From assembly GCA_001775355.1 (NCBI GenBank), contig MEWM01000067.1:31669-47834 (forward strand): 16,166 nucleotides of DNA, written 5' to 3'. This document shows, piece after piece, positions 1 to 7,852 of this stretch. A program made the translations under genes and the position numbers. The notes beneath the pieces were generated by a model, which ran no database searches, was not told the origin of the DNA, and saw only the letters and a program-made list of their open reading frames with translations. This stretch comes from a candidate division Zixibacteria bacterium RBG_16_43_9 (GTDB lineage: Bacteria > Zixibacteria > MSB-5A5 > RBG-16-43-9). Position 1 is the stretch's first letter. Each line of letters begins with the position of its first letter.

Positions 1-1626
1 TTTTGACCAGAGTTTATATCTTGCTTTAGGCCCGAACTTAGTGGTCAGGATAGCCTCCTCTACCTGCAATTTCAAAAGGCTCTTGTCCTTCTCGTACTCA
101 GCTTTCTTCTCCTGTTCCAAAATAGACTCTAATTTATCCAGAGCTTCTTTCACCCTGCTTCCTGATTCGCTCTTTGAAGAAAGGTATTGCTCCTGGCTGA
201 TAGTTTTCTTCAGTTTTTCCAGCTCAGTTTCAGAAGCAGTCGTGTATTCTAAATCTTTGGATTTGAGAAATTCCTTGAAATCGCCCAGGATCCTTTCATC
301 TGCCTGAAAATTCTCAGAAATGTTAGGATGCACTGCAGTATAATGAACCGCGAAATCGAAAAAGTATCCCTCCTGAAAAATTTTTTGGATCAAAGGAGGA
401 TAAACCGGATCCGGGATGATTATGTCCGGGACAATCCCCCCACCCCCATAGACTTTTCTGCCTTTACTGGTAAGGTAAATTTTCTTCTCTGTCTGTTGTT
501 GTAGGGGGATCCAGCCCTGACGGGATTGTTCTCCCGCCGAGGTGATAGTATCGGAGGTTTCTTTTATTCCTCTCTCCTTTTGAATCAGCCTGCCACTGGG
601 GAGATAATATTTAGCAGTGGTCAGTTTCAAGCCTTTATCCCCTCTCAGCTCAAACAGGGTCTGCACTGCACCCTTGCCATAAGTGGTATCCCCTAAAATC
701 AGACCCCGATCCTGGTCCTGAATGGCACCTGCCAAAATCTCTGCCGCTGAGGCAGAACCATAATCAACCAGGATGATTATAGGGAGGTTCTCAAAAACAG
801 GCTTGGCAGAGGTATAGAATTTCCTGGTATCCGGATCTCTTCTTCCCCTTATTTCAACTACTAACTCCCCTTTTTTTAAAAAAAGCTCTGCTACCCCAAC
901 CGCTTCCTGCAAAAGCCCACCCGGATTTCCTCTTAAATCCAGGATCAATCCGTTTATATTTTTCTCTTTCAATTCTTTCAAAGCTTGTCTTAATTCAGTG
1001 GGTGCATTTTCCGAAAATCTGGTCAACCTAACATAACCGATTCCGTCTTCGATCTCCCCTGCAAAAGATACGCTTCTGATCTCTATCACGTCCCTTTTCA
1101 GATTGAACTCCAGAGTATCACTGATTCCCTCTCTGACAACTGCCAGCCTGACCTTGCTACCTTTTGGCCCTCTCAGTCTTTGCTGGGCCTGGTCAGCAGA
1201 CATATCTTTCGCGGATTGATCTCCTATTTTGACGATCTTGTCTCCGGTTTTTATTCCTGCTTTATAGGCTGGACCGTCTTCTATCGGCGAGATAACTGTT
1301 GGATACCCTTCTTTGACAGCAATCTCCATTCCCACGCCCTGAAATTCGCCTTTGCTCTCCTCTAAAAGCCCGGCCAGCTCTTTTTTATCCAGATAATCTG
1401 AATAAGGGTCCAACTCTGATGTCATCCCCGTGATCCCGTCCAGGATTAACCTCTCCTTTTCTATCTCGTCTACATAATTCGACTTTATCAGAGAAGCCGC
1501 TTCATCCAGTTCATCATATTTCTGAAGAGACAGAAATCTAAACGCACTATTGAGAACCAGGACCAGAACAGTGATAACTATGACCAAAAGAATCAGACTT
1601 GAGCTTTTCAATTTTATCTCAGGCAT
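1..1626 (-). CDS. S41 family C-terminal processing peptidase (CtpA/Prc-like), 3' end cut by window edge
   Basis: This is an open frame of 542 codons with no stop before the left edge. The start ATG at 1624-1626 follows a GGAG ribosome site about 6 bases upstream. The protein has an N-terminal membrane anchor (about residues 10-26), a helical lead-in, a PDZ domain (about 95-175, with GVGMEI near 97-102) and the S41 protease core. The catalytic serine is S293 in the GSASAAEI motif and the lysine is K318 in TYGKGAVQ, 25 residues apart as expected for the Ser-Lys dyad. The DLRGNPGG motif lies near 230-237. After the protease core comes a charged, helix-rich C-terminal part, longer than in minimal CtpA. 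It probably trims C-termini of periplasmic or envelope proteins. It lies 48 bases downstream of tmk with no visible promoter between, so the two are likely cotranscribed. The family call is secure; the exact substrate is unknown. Confidence 0.95.
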   Translation of the reverse strand, partial: MPEIKLKSSSLILLVIVITVLVLVLNSAFRFLSLQKYDELDEAASLIKSNYVDEIEKERLILDGITGMTSELDPYSDYLDKKELAGLLEESKGEFQGVGMEIAVKEGYPTVISPIEDGPAYKAGIKTGDKIVKIGDQSAKDMSADQAQQRLRGPKGSKVRLAVVREGISDTLEFNLKRDVIEIRSVSFAGEIEDGIGYVRLTRFSENAPTELRQALKELKEKNINGLILDLRGNPGGLLQEAVGVAELFLKKGELVVEIRGRRDPDTRKFYTSAKPVFENLPIIILVDYGSASAAEILAGAIQDQDRGLILGDTTYGKGAVQTLFELRGDKGLKLTTAKYYLPSGRLIQKERGIKETSDTITSAGEQSRQGWIPLQQQTEKKIYLTSKGRKVYGGGGIVPDIIIPDPVYPPLIQKIFQEGYFFDFAVHYTAVHPNISENFQADERILGDFKEFLKSKDLEYTTASETELEKLKKTISQEQYLSSKSESGSRVKEALDKLESILEQEKKAEYEKDKSLLKLQVEEAILTTKFGPKARYKLWSK

Positions 1627-1674
1627 ATTCACTCCAGTAGAAAATTTTTACTTGAGAATCAATTTTAAGACCTA

Positions 1675-2301
1675 TCAGCCCCTGAGGAAATAATCTACAG
1701 TATTCTTGACCTCATCCCACACCACTTCGATTTCACCAGACCCGTCGATCACCTTGAACCTCTTTTTCTCTTTCCTGGCTATCTTCAGATATCCGTCTCT
1801 GACCCTTTTGTAGAAATCAATTTTCTCTTTTTCAATTCTGTCTTTTTTCTTATTGTTTTGTCTCATCCGACTAGAAAAAACATCAATGGGAATATCGATC
1901 AAAATCGTCAAATCTGGTTTAAGTCCTGAAACTGAAACCTCATTGAGATAATCAATCATCTTTATATCCAGACCCCTGCCATATCCTTGATAAGCTAAGC
2001 TCGAATCGTAAAACCGGTCACAGATCACAAGTTTGCCCTGTCTTAAGGCAGGCAGGATTACCTTGGAGACAAGCTGAGCTCTGGCAGCCTCATAAAGCAG
2101 AAGCTCGGTCAAAGGATCCATTCCGGTATTTCCGGAGGATAAAAGTACCTGACGAACATTCTCGGAAACTTTTTCTCCGCCTGGTTCCCTCAAGAGTATG
2201 GCCTTATGACCTTTTCTTTTCAGATAATTGAAAAGTTTTTTTGCCTGGGTGGTTTTTCCGGAATAATCGATCCCTTCAAATGTAATTAGAATGCCTTCCA
2301 T
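1675..2301 (-). CDS. tmk: Thymidylate kinase
   Basis: This 208-residue protein phosphorylates dTMP to dTDP in dTTP synthesis. It carries an N-terminal P-loop (residues 10-18, G-I-D-Y-S-G-K-T-T, where the usual family form is GxDGxGK[ST]), the CDRFYDSSLAYQGYGRG motif that binds dTMP, and a lysine/arginine-rich LID segment (SRMRQNNKKKDRIEKE). Length matches the family. The ATG at 2299-2301 places the P-loop at the usual distance from the N-terminus; an AGGAAAAG stretch upstream is a rather distant, weak ribosome site. The S41 peptidase gene follows 48 bases downstream. A two-hairpin repeat sits only 25 bases upstream of the start codon, so it should be in the leader if transcription starts further upstream. 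The Tyr-Ser pair in the P-loop is a small deviation from the common Gly-xx form but leaves the key Gly, Lys and Thr intact. Confidence 0.96.
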   Translation of the reverse strand: MEGILITFEGIDYSGKTTQAKKLFNYLKRKGHKAILLREPGGEKVSENVRQVLLSSGNTGMDPLTELLLYEAARAQLVSKVILPALRQGKLVICDRFYDSSLAYQGYGRGLDIKMIDYLNEVSVSGLKPDLTILIDIPIDVFSSRMRQNNKKKDRIEKEKIDFYKRVRDGYLKIARKEKKRFKVIDGSGEIEVVWDEVKNTVDYFLRG

Positions 2302-2326
2302 ATCATTTTTTGCTTTTCCTATTTTA

Positions 2327-2380
2327 GTGGGTCAGGCATCCCTGCCTGACCATAGAGAACAGACAAGATGTCTGTTCCAC
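2327..2380 (-). repeat. Two-hairpin BIME-like repeat with GTGG feet
   Basis: Two palindromes face outward: GTCAGGCA-tccc-TGCCTGAC core at 2331-2350 and AACAGACA-type at 2357-2377. Each has GTGG at its outer foot (2327-2330 on the plus strand, 2377-2380 on the minus strand), so the outer ends also pair (GTGG/CCAC). Read on the minus strand it has the same order and sequence as the modules around the transposase gene at 15063 and 15634, where the outer bases are GTAG/CTAC. The matched change on both sides keeps the outer pairing. Confidence 0.85.
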
Positions 2381-2395
2381 CATTCAAGAGCCTTG

Positions 2396-2420
2396 CGCTA
2401 ACACTCAGGTTCGCCCCTAC
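2396..2420 (-). repeat. Degenerate GTAG-footed palindrome remnant
   Basis: Read on the minus strand it begins GTAGGGGCGAACCTGAGTGT and then tries to return through GTTAGCGC. The stem is imperfect, with a two-base bulge. The GTAGGGGCGA start is shared with the repeat at 9067-9091, so this is likely a decayed copy of that class. Low certainty. Confidence 0.4.
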
Positions 2421-2430
2421 ATTCAAAACA

Positions 2431-2455
2431 AAGAGGTGGTTTATCACCACCTCTT
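2431..2455 (-). terminator. Rho-independent terminator of the inositol-lipid operon
   Basis: A perfect 10-bp stem (AAGAGGTGGT/ACCACCTCTT) with a 5-base loop is followed on the minus strand by TTTGTTTTG. It lies 33 bases past the stop of the inositol-3-phosphate synthase gene, as expected for an intrinsic terminator. It separates this operon from tmk. Confidence 0.8.
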
Positions 2456-2488
2456 ATGTTATCAAATATTAAACATCCTCATCTTTGA

Positions 2489-3607
2489 TTATCTTTTCTT
2501 TTCGACCGTCTTTCTCTTTTCAACTGTTGGTTTTGCCGCATATTTGCGGACATACTCCTCCGTCTGTTCCCTTGCCTCTTCGTCTGTAACCTGTTTGGGA
2601 GGAGACTTCATAAAGTAAGAGGAGGGTGCTTCCATCGCTCCAGAAAGGCCATTATCCAGAGCTAATTTGCAGCATCTGACCGCATCAATTACCACTCCGG
2701 CTGAGTTGGGCGAGTCCCAGACCTCTAATTTCAGTTCCAGATTCAAAGGAACGTCCCCGAAGGTTTTCCCCTCTAATCTGATATAGGCAGTTTTGCGATC
2801 CAGCAACCAGGCAACATAATCTGAAGGACCGATATGCACGTTATCCCTGCCCAGGTCGTAATCTAACTGAGAGGTAACCGCATCGGTTTTGGAGATTTTC
2901 TTTGATTCCAGCCTGGACCTCTCTAACATATTGAGAAAATCCGTATTTCCCCCAACGTTCAATTGATATGTTCTTTCCAGCTTTACTCCCCTGGTTCGGA
3001 AAAGTCGCGTTAAAACGCGATGAACGATGGTTGCTCCAACTTGCGATTTTATATCATCCCCGATCACCGGAAGATTCCGGTCTGCAAACCTCTTCTGCCA
3101 GTATTTCTCCCGGGCGATGAAAACAGGAATGCAGTTGACGAACCCGCATCCTGCTTCCAGCACTTGTTCCACATACCATTTGGTCGCCTCTTCGCTGCCC
3201 ACCGGGAGATAATTGACCACTACATCGGTCTTGGTTTCTTTAAGGATTTTCACGATGTCCGCAGTTGGTCCGGGAGCTTTCTCGATTATCTTGGAAAGAT
3301 ACTCGCCCAGCCCGTCATGAGTCATACCCCGGTGAACCGGGACTCCCAGTTTAGGAACTTTACAAAATTTGTAAGTATTGTTTGGCCAGGTGTAGATCGC
3401 CTCGCTCAGATCCTTTCCCACTTTGTTTTTATCAATGTCAAAGCAGGCTGAAAACTCGATATCCCGGATATGATATCCACCTAAATCAACGTGCATTATC
3501 CCCGGGATAAACTGGTTTTCCCTGGCATTCTTGTAGTATTCTACTCCCTGAACAAAGGAGGAGGCACAATTCCCCACGCCGATAATTGCCACCCTGACTT
3601 TGCCCAT
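2489..3607 (-). CDS. ino1: Inositol-3-phosphate synthase (myo-inositol-1-phosphate synthase)
   Basis: This 372-residue NAD-dependent enzyme turns glucose-6-phosphate into 1L-myo-inositol 1-phosphate (= inositol 3-phosphate). The N-terminal Rossmann segment [14 protein letters not shown] is followed by the signature [20 protein letters not shown] and by [20 protein letters not shown], all typical of the short bacterial (actinobacterial-type) enzymes rather than the ~500-residue eukaryotic ones. An upstream in-frame ATG at 3637 exists, but the ATG at 3605-3607 is preceded by AGGAGAG at ideal spacing and puts the NAD fold at the N-terminus, so I chose it. It lies 26 bases after the CDP-alcohol phosphatidyltransferase gene and is the last gene before a terminator. 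The charged lysine-rich C-terminal tail (about 20 residues) is likely dispensable. The product would feed the neighbouring lipid synthase. Confidence 0.95.
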   Translation of the reverse strand: MGKVRVAIIGVGNCASSFVQGVEYYKNARENQFIPGIMHVDLGGYHIRDIEFSACFDIDKNKVGKDLSEAIYTWPNNTYKFCKVPKLGVPVHRGMTHDGLGEYLSKIIEKAPGPTADIVKILKETKTDVVVNYLPVGSEEATKWYVEQVLEAGCGFVNCIPVFIAREKYWQKRFADRNLPVIGDDIKSQVGATIVHRVLTRLFRTRGVKLERTYQLNVGGNTDFLNMLERSRLESKKISKTDAVTSQLDYDLGRDNVHIGPSDYVAWLLDRKTAYIRLEGKTFGDVPLNLELKLEVWDSPNSAGVVIDAVRCCKLALDNGLSGAMEAPSSYFMKSPPKQVTDEEAREQTEEYVRKYAAKPTVEKRKTVEKKR

Positions 3608-3633
3608 TCTTCTCTCCTTTCCTGAAGATTCCC

Positions 3634-4251
3634 TCAAGTTTCCTCCAATCTTTTCTTAATGTAGATAATCCTCTGTACCACGGTTATATTTGCGAAAATA
3701 GCTATTAACCATAAAGAAAGCACCAAAAAAAAATTTCTGGTTCCCGGAATCGAGCCTAAGATAGCACCAGCCGCCAGAAAAGTCAACCTCTCCGGACGCT
3801 GCATAATCCCGATTTTACACTCTATGCCTAACCCCTCTGCCCGGGCCCGGGTATAGCTGACCATGAAGGAGCCAGCAATGGCTAAGATTATCAACAATAC
3901 CATATATGAGTGCTGATGCAGAAAATAGGTAACCAGACCCAAGAAGATCAAAACCTCAGAATAGCGATCGATAGTGGAGTCGAACAGAGCACCGAACTTG
4001 CTGATCTTATTGGTCTCCCTGGCAAGCCTTCCGTCCAGCACATCGCAGATTCCTGCCAGGATAATCATTATCCCGGCATAGAGAAATGCCCCCTGAATGA
4101 AGTATAAAGCTGCCAGAAGGCTGAAGAGCAGCCCGGCAAATGTCACCATATGCGGGTGGACATCCAGGCCCACTAAGAGCCTGGCCAGAGGCTCGATTAC
4201 GGTCAGGAAACCGTTTATCAGATGTTTATTTAAAAGCTTTATCTCCATCAT
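3634..4251 (-). CDS. CDP-alcohol phosphatidyltransferase, probable phosphatidylinositol-phosphate synthase
   Basis: This is a 205-residue polytopic membrane protein with the full CDP-alcohol phosphotransferase signature: D70-x2-D73-G74-x2-A77-R78-x8-G87-x3-D91-x3-D95, which binds the metals and the CDP-diacylglycerol. The last Asp is followed by Arg (DSTIDRYSE), as in phosphatidylinositol-phosphate and archaetidylinositol-phosphate synthases; phosphatidylglycerophosphate synthases usually have Lys there. Together with the inositol-3-phosphate synthase gene 26 bases downstream, this points to transfer of a phosphatidyl group to inositol 3-phosphate. Two ATG codons in tandem (4251 and 4248) follow GGTGAAAG, a weak ribosome site. 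The PAP2 gene ends 24 bases upstream and a candidate promoter overlaps its 3' end. PgsA or another alcohol acceptor is the main alternative; the context makes the inositol role more likely. Confidence 0.85.
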   Translation of the reverse strand: MMEIKLLNKHLINGFLTVIEPLARLLVGLDVHPHMVTFAGLLFSLLAALYFIQGAFLYAGIMIILAGICDVLDGRLARETNKISKFGALFDSTIDRYSEVLIFLGLVTYFLHQHSYMVLLIILAIAGSFMVSYTRARAEGLGIECKIGIMQRPERLTFLAAGAILGSIPGTRNFFLVLSLWLIAIFANITVVQRIIYIKKRLEET

Positions 4252-4269
4252 CTTTCACCGAAAAAAATT

Positions 4270-4298
4270 ATAATATCACTCAGACCGAACTAAGTCAA
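4270..4298 (-). promoter_or_regulatory. Candidate sigma70 promoter inside the PAP2 3' end
   Basis: On the minus strand: TTGACT (4293-4298), 17-base spacer, TATTAT (4270-4275). It overlaps the last codons of the PAP2 gene and would start transcription about 10 bases before the phosphatidyltransferase ATG, which would leave almost no leader. It could let the last two operon genes be expressed apart from the first. Confidence 0.5.
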
Positions 4299-5193
4299 GC
4301 GAAAAATCTTTTTCCTGGATTGTGTACTGTTCCTTTCTTTTCCGATCTTTTTCTATCCTTTTCGCCAGATAAAGGCTGAGAAGTCCCACCAGGATTCCGG
4401 CTATCACATCTGAAAGATAATGAAACCTTCCCCAGACCGTGCCGACGAAAAGACTCAGGATCAAAGGTCCCAAAAAATAAAAAAGCCTGCGGCTATACTT
4501 GTAAGCGAAGACGAATACCACCATAGTCACCGCCACGTGCGAGCTGGGCATACAGCCGCCGTGGAGTCCAGCCACTTTTATCACCCACTGGGCTAAAGGC
4601 ACGAAGATAAACCCCTTGATCGGGGTCTGGTGCAAAGATACCAGGGCACACCCTGGGCCTTCTACCGGGAAAAAAATGAAACCTAAATAGGAGATATAAA
4701 AAGCTATTGCCGATGCAAAGACCAGGCTATCGAATTCCTTTAATTTACCTCTGAAATAAAGGGCAATTCCCAAGACCGGCAGGATAAAATAATAGGAAAA
4801 ATATGCCATCAAAAAATATTCATTCAAAATCGGGAAGGAAAACTTCTCCAAAAAAATAGTGGGATAATCCCCCAGAATAGTTAATTCTAAATAATTGATC
4901 CAGGAATCAAAAAAACCAGGAAAAATCAGATGAATCAGATAGCGGGTCTCCTCGTAGAGAAAGGTGAAAAGGAAAACCGGGTACCAGTGCCGGAAAAATA
5001 TTGTCAGTTTCCTTTCCGGAAAAGATAAAAACTTCACGATTACCAGAACTAAAAATATTATTGAGAAATTGAAAATAAGATAGTAATACCAGGGAGGCTG
5101 GCCAGGATGAAAAAAAAGAATGATAAGGCATAATACTAAAAGATAAATGATGGTCGCCCAGTCAGCCGGAAAAAAGTGAAGTCTCTTTTTCAT
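4276..5193 (-). CDS. PAP2-superfamily membrane enzyme, Aur1/inositolphosphotransferase-like
   Basis: This is a 305-residue integral membrane protein with about six hydrophobic segments. It has two PAP2 motifs: HGGCMPSSH (H219) and GRFHYLSD (R256, H258, D262), which would form the phosphohistidine site. The arrangement, with a long N-terminal membrane part and an FPVEGP segment near 175-180, resembles the Aur1-like PAP2_3 group rather than the small undecaprenyl-pyrophosphate phosphatases. Its place at the head of a cluster with a phosphatidylinositol-phosphate synthase and inositol-3-phosphate synthase suggests that it removes the phosphate from phosphatidylinositol phosphate or transfers inositol phosphate to another lipid; this is inference. 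The ATG at 5191-5193 has only an A-rich upstream stretch and no clear ribosome site. A charged tail (KRIEKDRKRKEQ) ends the protein, probably on the cytoplasmic side. Confidence 0.8.
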   Translation of the reverse strand: MKKRLHFFPADWATIIYLLVLCLIILFFHPGQPPWYYYLIFNFSIIFLVLVIVKFLSFPERKLTIFFRHWYPVFLFTFLYEETRYLIHLIFPGFFDSWINYLELTILGDYPTIFLEKFSFPILNEYFLMAYFSYYFILPVLGIALYFRGKLKEFDSLVFASAIAFYISYLGFIFFPVEGPGCALVSLHQTPIKGFIFVPLAQWVIKVAGLHGGCMPSSHVAVTMVVFVFAYKYSRRLFYFLGPLILSLFVGTVWGRFHYLSDVIAGILVGLLSLYLAKRIEKDRKRKEQYTIQEKDFSLDLVRSE

Positions 5194-5227
5194 ATTCTGT
5201 TTTTTTCTTTGACGTATCTCGTTTTTC

Positions 5228-5249
5228 CCCTCTCTTCGTAAGGAGAGGG
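5228..5249. repeat. Short palindrome between rsmI and the PAP2 gene
   Basis: CCCTCTC, an 8-base loop TTCGTAAG, then GAGAGGG. No T-run follows on the minus strand (it reads GGGGAAAAA), so it is not a good terminator. It looks like another intergenic palindrome, without a clear GTAG foot. The rest of the 107-base gap (5194-5300) is pyrimidine-rich with nothing recognisable. Confidence 0.55.
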
Positions 5250-5300
5250 TGAGGTCAGGCTATTTTGCTTATGTTCCTTTTCTTTTTCTCATCTTCCTTC

Positions 5301-6008
5301 TTACGTTTTTCCATCTTCCCTTTTTCCTTCCACGATCAGGACGAACTCTCCTCGGATTTTAGCGGCTTCGAAGTATTCCTTTATCTCTGATAGCTTTCCT
5401 CTTTTCACCTCCTCGAACTTCTTGGTCAGCTCCCGGGCAACTGAGGCTTTTCTATCTCCCAGTATACTCAATAAATCCTCTAAAGTTTCCAGAAAGCGGT
5501 GGGGAGATTCGTAAAAAATCAGAGTTCTTTTTTCTTCAGAAAGCTCTAAAATCCTTTTTTTTCTTTTTCCGGATTTGGGCGAAAGGAAACCTTCGAAGAT
5601 AAACTTATCTGTTGGCAGCCCAGAGATTATCAGGGCAGAGACAAATGCAGTAGGTCCTGGTATAGATTCTACTCTGATACCTTCCTGAATGGCTAATTTG
5701 ACCATAAGAAAGGCCGGATCCGAGATTCCCGGTGTGCCGGCATCGGAGACCAGAGCAATCGAGTTGCCGGATTTCAGCGACTGCAGCAGGGTATAAGCTT
5801 TTTTCTCTTTATTGAAATCGTGATAGCTGGTAAGCTGATTGGAAATCGAATAATTTTTAAGGAGTATCCCGGTTTTTCTGGTATCCTCCGCCGCGATCAA
5901 ATTCACTTCTTTTAAAACCCTGAGAGCCCGCAAAGTTATGTCCTCAAGATTTCCGATCGGGGTGCTGACCAGATAGAGTGTGCCTGGATTTCCCAATGCT
6001 GTATTCAT
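5301..6008 (-). CDS. rsmI: 16S rRNA (cytidine1402-2'-O)-methyltransferase
   Basis: This 235-residue SAM-dependent tetrapyrrole-methylase-fold enzyme modifies C1402 in the decoding centre of 16S rRNA. Visible family motifs, in order, are STPIGNLEDIT (15-25), AAEDTRKT (39-46), SDAGTPGISDP (88-98), SIPGPTA, the GFLSPKSGKRKKR segment and FYESPHR. It is shorter than the ~280-residue Escherichia coli enzyme because the C-terminal extension is missing; it ends soon after GEFVLIVEG. The ATG at 6006-6008 lies 16 bases after the radical SAM stop codon, so the pair is probably cotranscribed. No strong ribosome site precedes it, which suggests translational coupling. Confidence 0.95.
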   Translation of the reverse strand: MNTALGNPGTLYLVSTPIGNLEDITLRALRVLKEVNLIAAEDTRKTGILLKNYSISNQLTSYHDFNKEKKAYTLLQSLKSGNSIALVSDAGTPGISDPAFLMVKLAIQEGIRVESIPGPTAFVSALIISGLPTDKFIFEGFLSPKSGKRKKRILELSEEKRTLIFYESPHRFLETLEDLLSILGDRKASVARELTKKFEEVKRGKLSEIKEYFEAAKIRGEFVLIVEGKREDGKT

Positions 6009-6024
6009 GGGTCAACTTTTCTTT

Positions 6025-7419
6025 CTAAACGGTGAGTGTCTCTTTGGTTGGAATCCAGTCATCACCCTTTTTCTCTAAAGGGATCTTCTTGTTCTTTTTG
6101 TATCCCCAGAGGATTTTATAGAGATAAGGTAGGGTAAGTTGAAAGAACTTTTTAGGCCTTAAGTAGAAAGAAAGATAAGCCCGGATGATCAATCTCTGCA
6201 GTTCCTTCGGACTTATCTTATCCAGCCGGATGACTGGTTGACCTCCCCAGTAGATCTCCCAGTTATCAGTTAAGAGCCTGTCCTTTACCGAGTCGTAAAG
6301 CCTGGTTCCGGGGTAAGGGGTTAAAACGGAGAACTGAGCATAGGCGGGGTTAAGCCTCTTGGCATATTGAATGGTTTTTTTGATCATCTCGCTGGTCTCA
6401 TCCAGACACCCGATGATAAAGCTTCCCCAGGCGTCGATCTTATTTTTTCTCAGTATCTCCATCCCTTTAAAAGCTGTGTCCGCCTCTAAGTTCTTGCCGA
6501 ATCCATCTAAGGTCTCTTGATCTCCACTTTCAAACCCGATGAAGACCTGCCTCAGCCCGGCTCTGCTCATCAACTGAACCATTTTTTCATTTTTGACAAT
6601 GGTGTCGATCCGGGAAAAAGCCCACCATTCTAAATCCAATCCTTTATGCAGAATCTTTTCGCAGAAATCAACAACCCGGTTGGGATTCAGGGTGAAATTG
6701 TCATCTAAGAAGGAGATGGCACGGTACCCGTAATGGTTATAAAGAAAAGAGACCTCGTCGATGATGTTGTCCACGGACCTGGTTCTCCATTTTACCCCGG
6801 AGAACTGCGAGCAGGAACAGAAATCACAATCAAAAGGGCAGCCCCTGGAGGTAACCATAGTGGCAGAATACCTTTTTCCCATGTTTAGAGTATAAAGATT
6901 TAATGGAAGAAGGTCCCGCGCGGGAAAAGGAAGAAAGTCAAGGTCCTGGATAAAAGGACGGGAGGGATTTTTATCCCAGGTTCCGTTTCCCCTGTAGGAA
7001 AGACCTCCAATTTTTCCGATCTCCCCACCATTTCCAAGTGCATCCGCTAAATCCAGGATACCGTATTCCCCCTCACCTCTGATCACGTAATCAGCAGATA
7101 AAGAAGTTAAAATCTCCTCATCGAAGAAAGTAGCGTGTGGGCCGCCCATAACCACTTTGACTTTGCTTCTTTTAGCTGCCAAGGCGATTTTCTGAGAGAC
7201 AGGATACCTGGTGGTATCAACTGAAATTCCCACCAGGTCAAACTCCTCATACGGAAGAGAATGATAGTCCAGAGCCTCCACATTCAGATCAACAATCCTT
7301 ACCTGATGCTTTTTCTGTCTTAAGATGCTGGCTAAATAAGCCAAGCCCAAAGGCGGAAGTTTAAGCCCGATCCGGTGATAAAAGTTAATAGCCGGGGGGT
7401 TTACCAAAAGTATCTTCAT
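6025..7419 (-). CDS. B12-binding domain radical SAM protein
   Basis: The N-terminal ~130 residues form a cobalamin-binding-type Rossmann domain (MKILLVNPPA start, VVMGGPHATFF near 89-99, YVIRGEGEYG near 111-120). It lacks the DxHxxG histidine, as is common in this radical SAM class. Then comes the radical SAM core with C194-x3-C198-x2-C201 in SRGCPFDCDFC, which holds the 4Fe-4S cluster. The remaining TIM-barrel strands (FLDDNFTLN, FIGFESGDQ, GSFIIGCLDET) are intact. The start at 7419 gives the canonical MKILLVNPP N-terminus after AGGGA; an in-frame ATG at 7452 would add 11 residues. Relatives include hopanoid, bacteriochlorophyll and anaerobic methyl/ring-forming enzymes; nothing in the neighbourhood fixes the substrate. 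The rsmI gene follows 16 bases downstream. Confidence 0.9.
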   Translation of the reverse strand: MKILLVNPPAINFYHRIGLKLPPLGLAYLASILRQKKHQVRIVDLNVEALDYHSLPYEEFDLVGISVDTTRYPVSQKIALAAKRSKVKVVMGGPHATFFDEEILTSLSADYVIRGEGEYGILDLADALGNGGEIGKIGGLSYRGNGTWDKNPSRPFIQDLDFLPFPARDLLPLNLYTLNMGKRYSATMVTSRGCPFDCDFCSCSQFSGVKWRTRSVDNIIDEVSFLYNHYGYRAISFLDDNFTLNPNRVVDFCEKILHKGLDLEWWAFSRIDTIVKNEKMVQLMSRAGLRQVFIGFESGDQETLDGFGKNLEADTAFKGMEILRKNKIDAWGSFIIGCLDETSEMIKKTIQYAKRLNPAYAQFSVLTPYPGTRLYDSVKDRLLTDNWEIYWGGQPVIRLDKISPKELQRLIIRAYLSFYLRPKKFFQLTLPYLYKILWGYKKNKKIPLEKKGDDWIPTKETLTV

Positions 7420-7452
7420 CTTATCCCTGTAGCCCTTTAAAGGTTGTTTCAT

Positions 7453-7613
7453 TTAAGTCTGTGCTCTTAATTTAAAAGCGAACTCCTGCTCCCAGACCGG
7501 GTCTGCGATCTTATGTATGCTTCTGAATATCTGTCTGTTGAAAAATGTAACAGAATTTTCTTTATCTTCTCGCCCATAAATTTCCACAGACCTGCTAAAG
7601 TTCGTTGCGCCAT
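7453..7613 (-). other. Possible small gene in two overlapping frames upstream of the radical SAM gene
   Basis: An AAGGAGG ribosome site lies 4 bases before ATG 7611-7613, opening a 48-residue frame (MAQRTLAGLWKFMGEKIKKI..., stop at 7467). The neighbouring frame reads through to TAA 7453-7455, directly before the ATG at 7452. From GTG 7587 it gives 44 residues (VEIYGREDKENSVTFFNRQI...EFAFKLRAQT) with a more protein-like, aromatic and charged composition. One explanation is a small gene that starts at 7613 and has suffered a single-base shift within the first codons; another is that only one frame is real. I do not recognise either product. Confidence 0.35.
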
Positions 7614-7704
7614 AACCCCTCCTTGTCTAAAAGATTAAATACTTTTCAACAAGGCCTTTTTGAATTTACGATTTTTGCAATGCAATTACAAGAAAAATAT
7701 CAGA

Positions 7705-7733
7705 AAAGATTCTTCTATTTTCCAGAAAGTCAA
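7705..7733 (-). promoter_or_regulatory. Weak candidate promoter for the radical SAM-rsmI transcript
   Basis: On the minus strand, TTGACT (7728-7733) is followed after 17 bases by ATCTTT, a poor -10. The surrounding sequence is AT-rich. It lies about 90 bases ahead of the strong ribosome site at about 7617-7623. The rest of 7620-7850 shows no gene. Confidence 0.3.
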
Positions 7734-7852
7734 GCGTTATTTTTAAAATTTATTTTATGATAGTAAGAAATTTAGGCCTTCGCAAGAAAAAATATGCAAC
7801 CTGATCATTGTCGGGGCTGAATTTTCCTGCCAAAGAAATTGAGCTAAACGAT

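Noticed and set aside
41..307. Plus-strand open frame over the S41 peptidase gene
   Set aside because: It is the complement of the well-supported protease frame and has no family resemblance.
3020..3451. 143-residue plus-strand frame over the inositol-3-phosphate synthase gene
   Set aside because: It lies entirely antisense to a highly conserved gene, with no ribosome site and no recognisable domain.
2489..3637. Earlier ATG (3637) for the inositol-3-phosphate synthase
   Set aside because: It would overlap the preceding gene's stop region and add a non-conserved lead; the ATG at 3607 has a near-perfect ribosome site.
5228..5249. Intrinsic terminator between rsmI and the PAP2 gene
   Set aside because: The stem is followed on the transcribed strand by GGGGAAAAA rather than a T-run.
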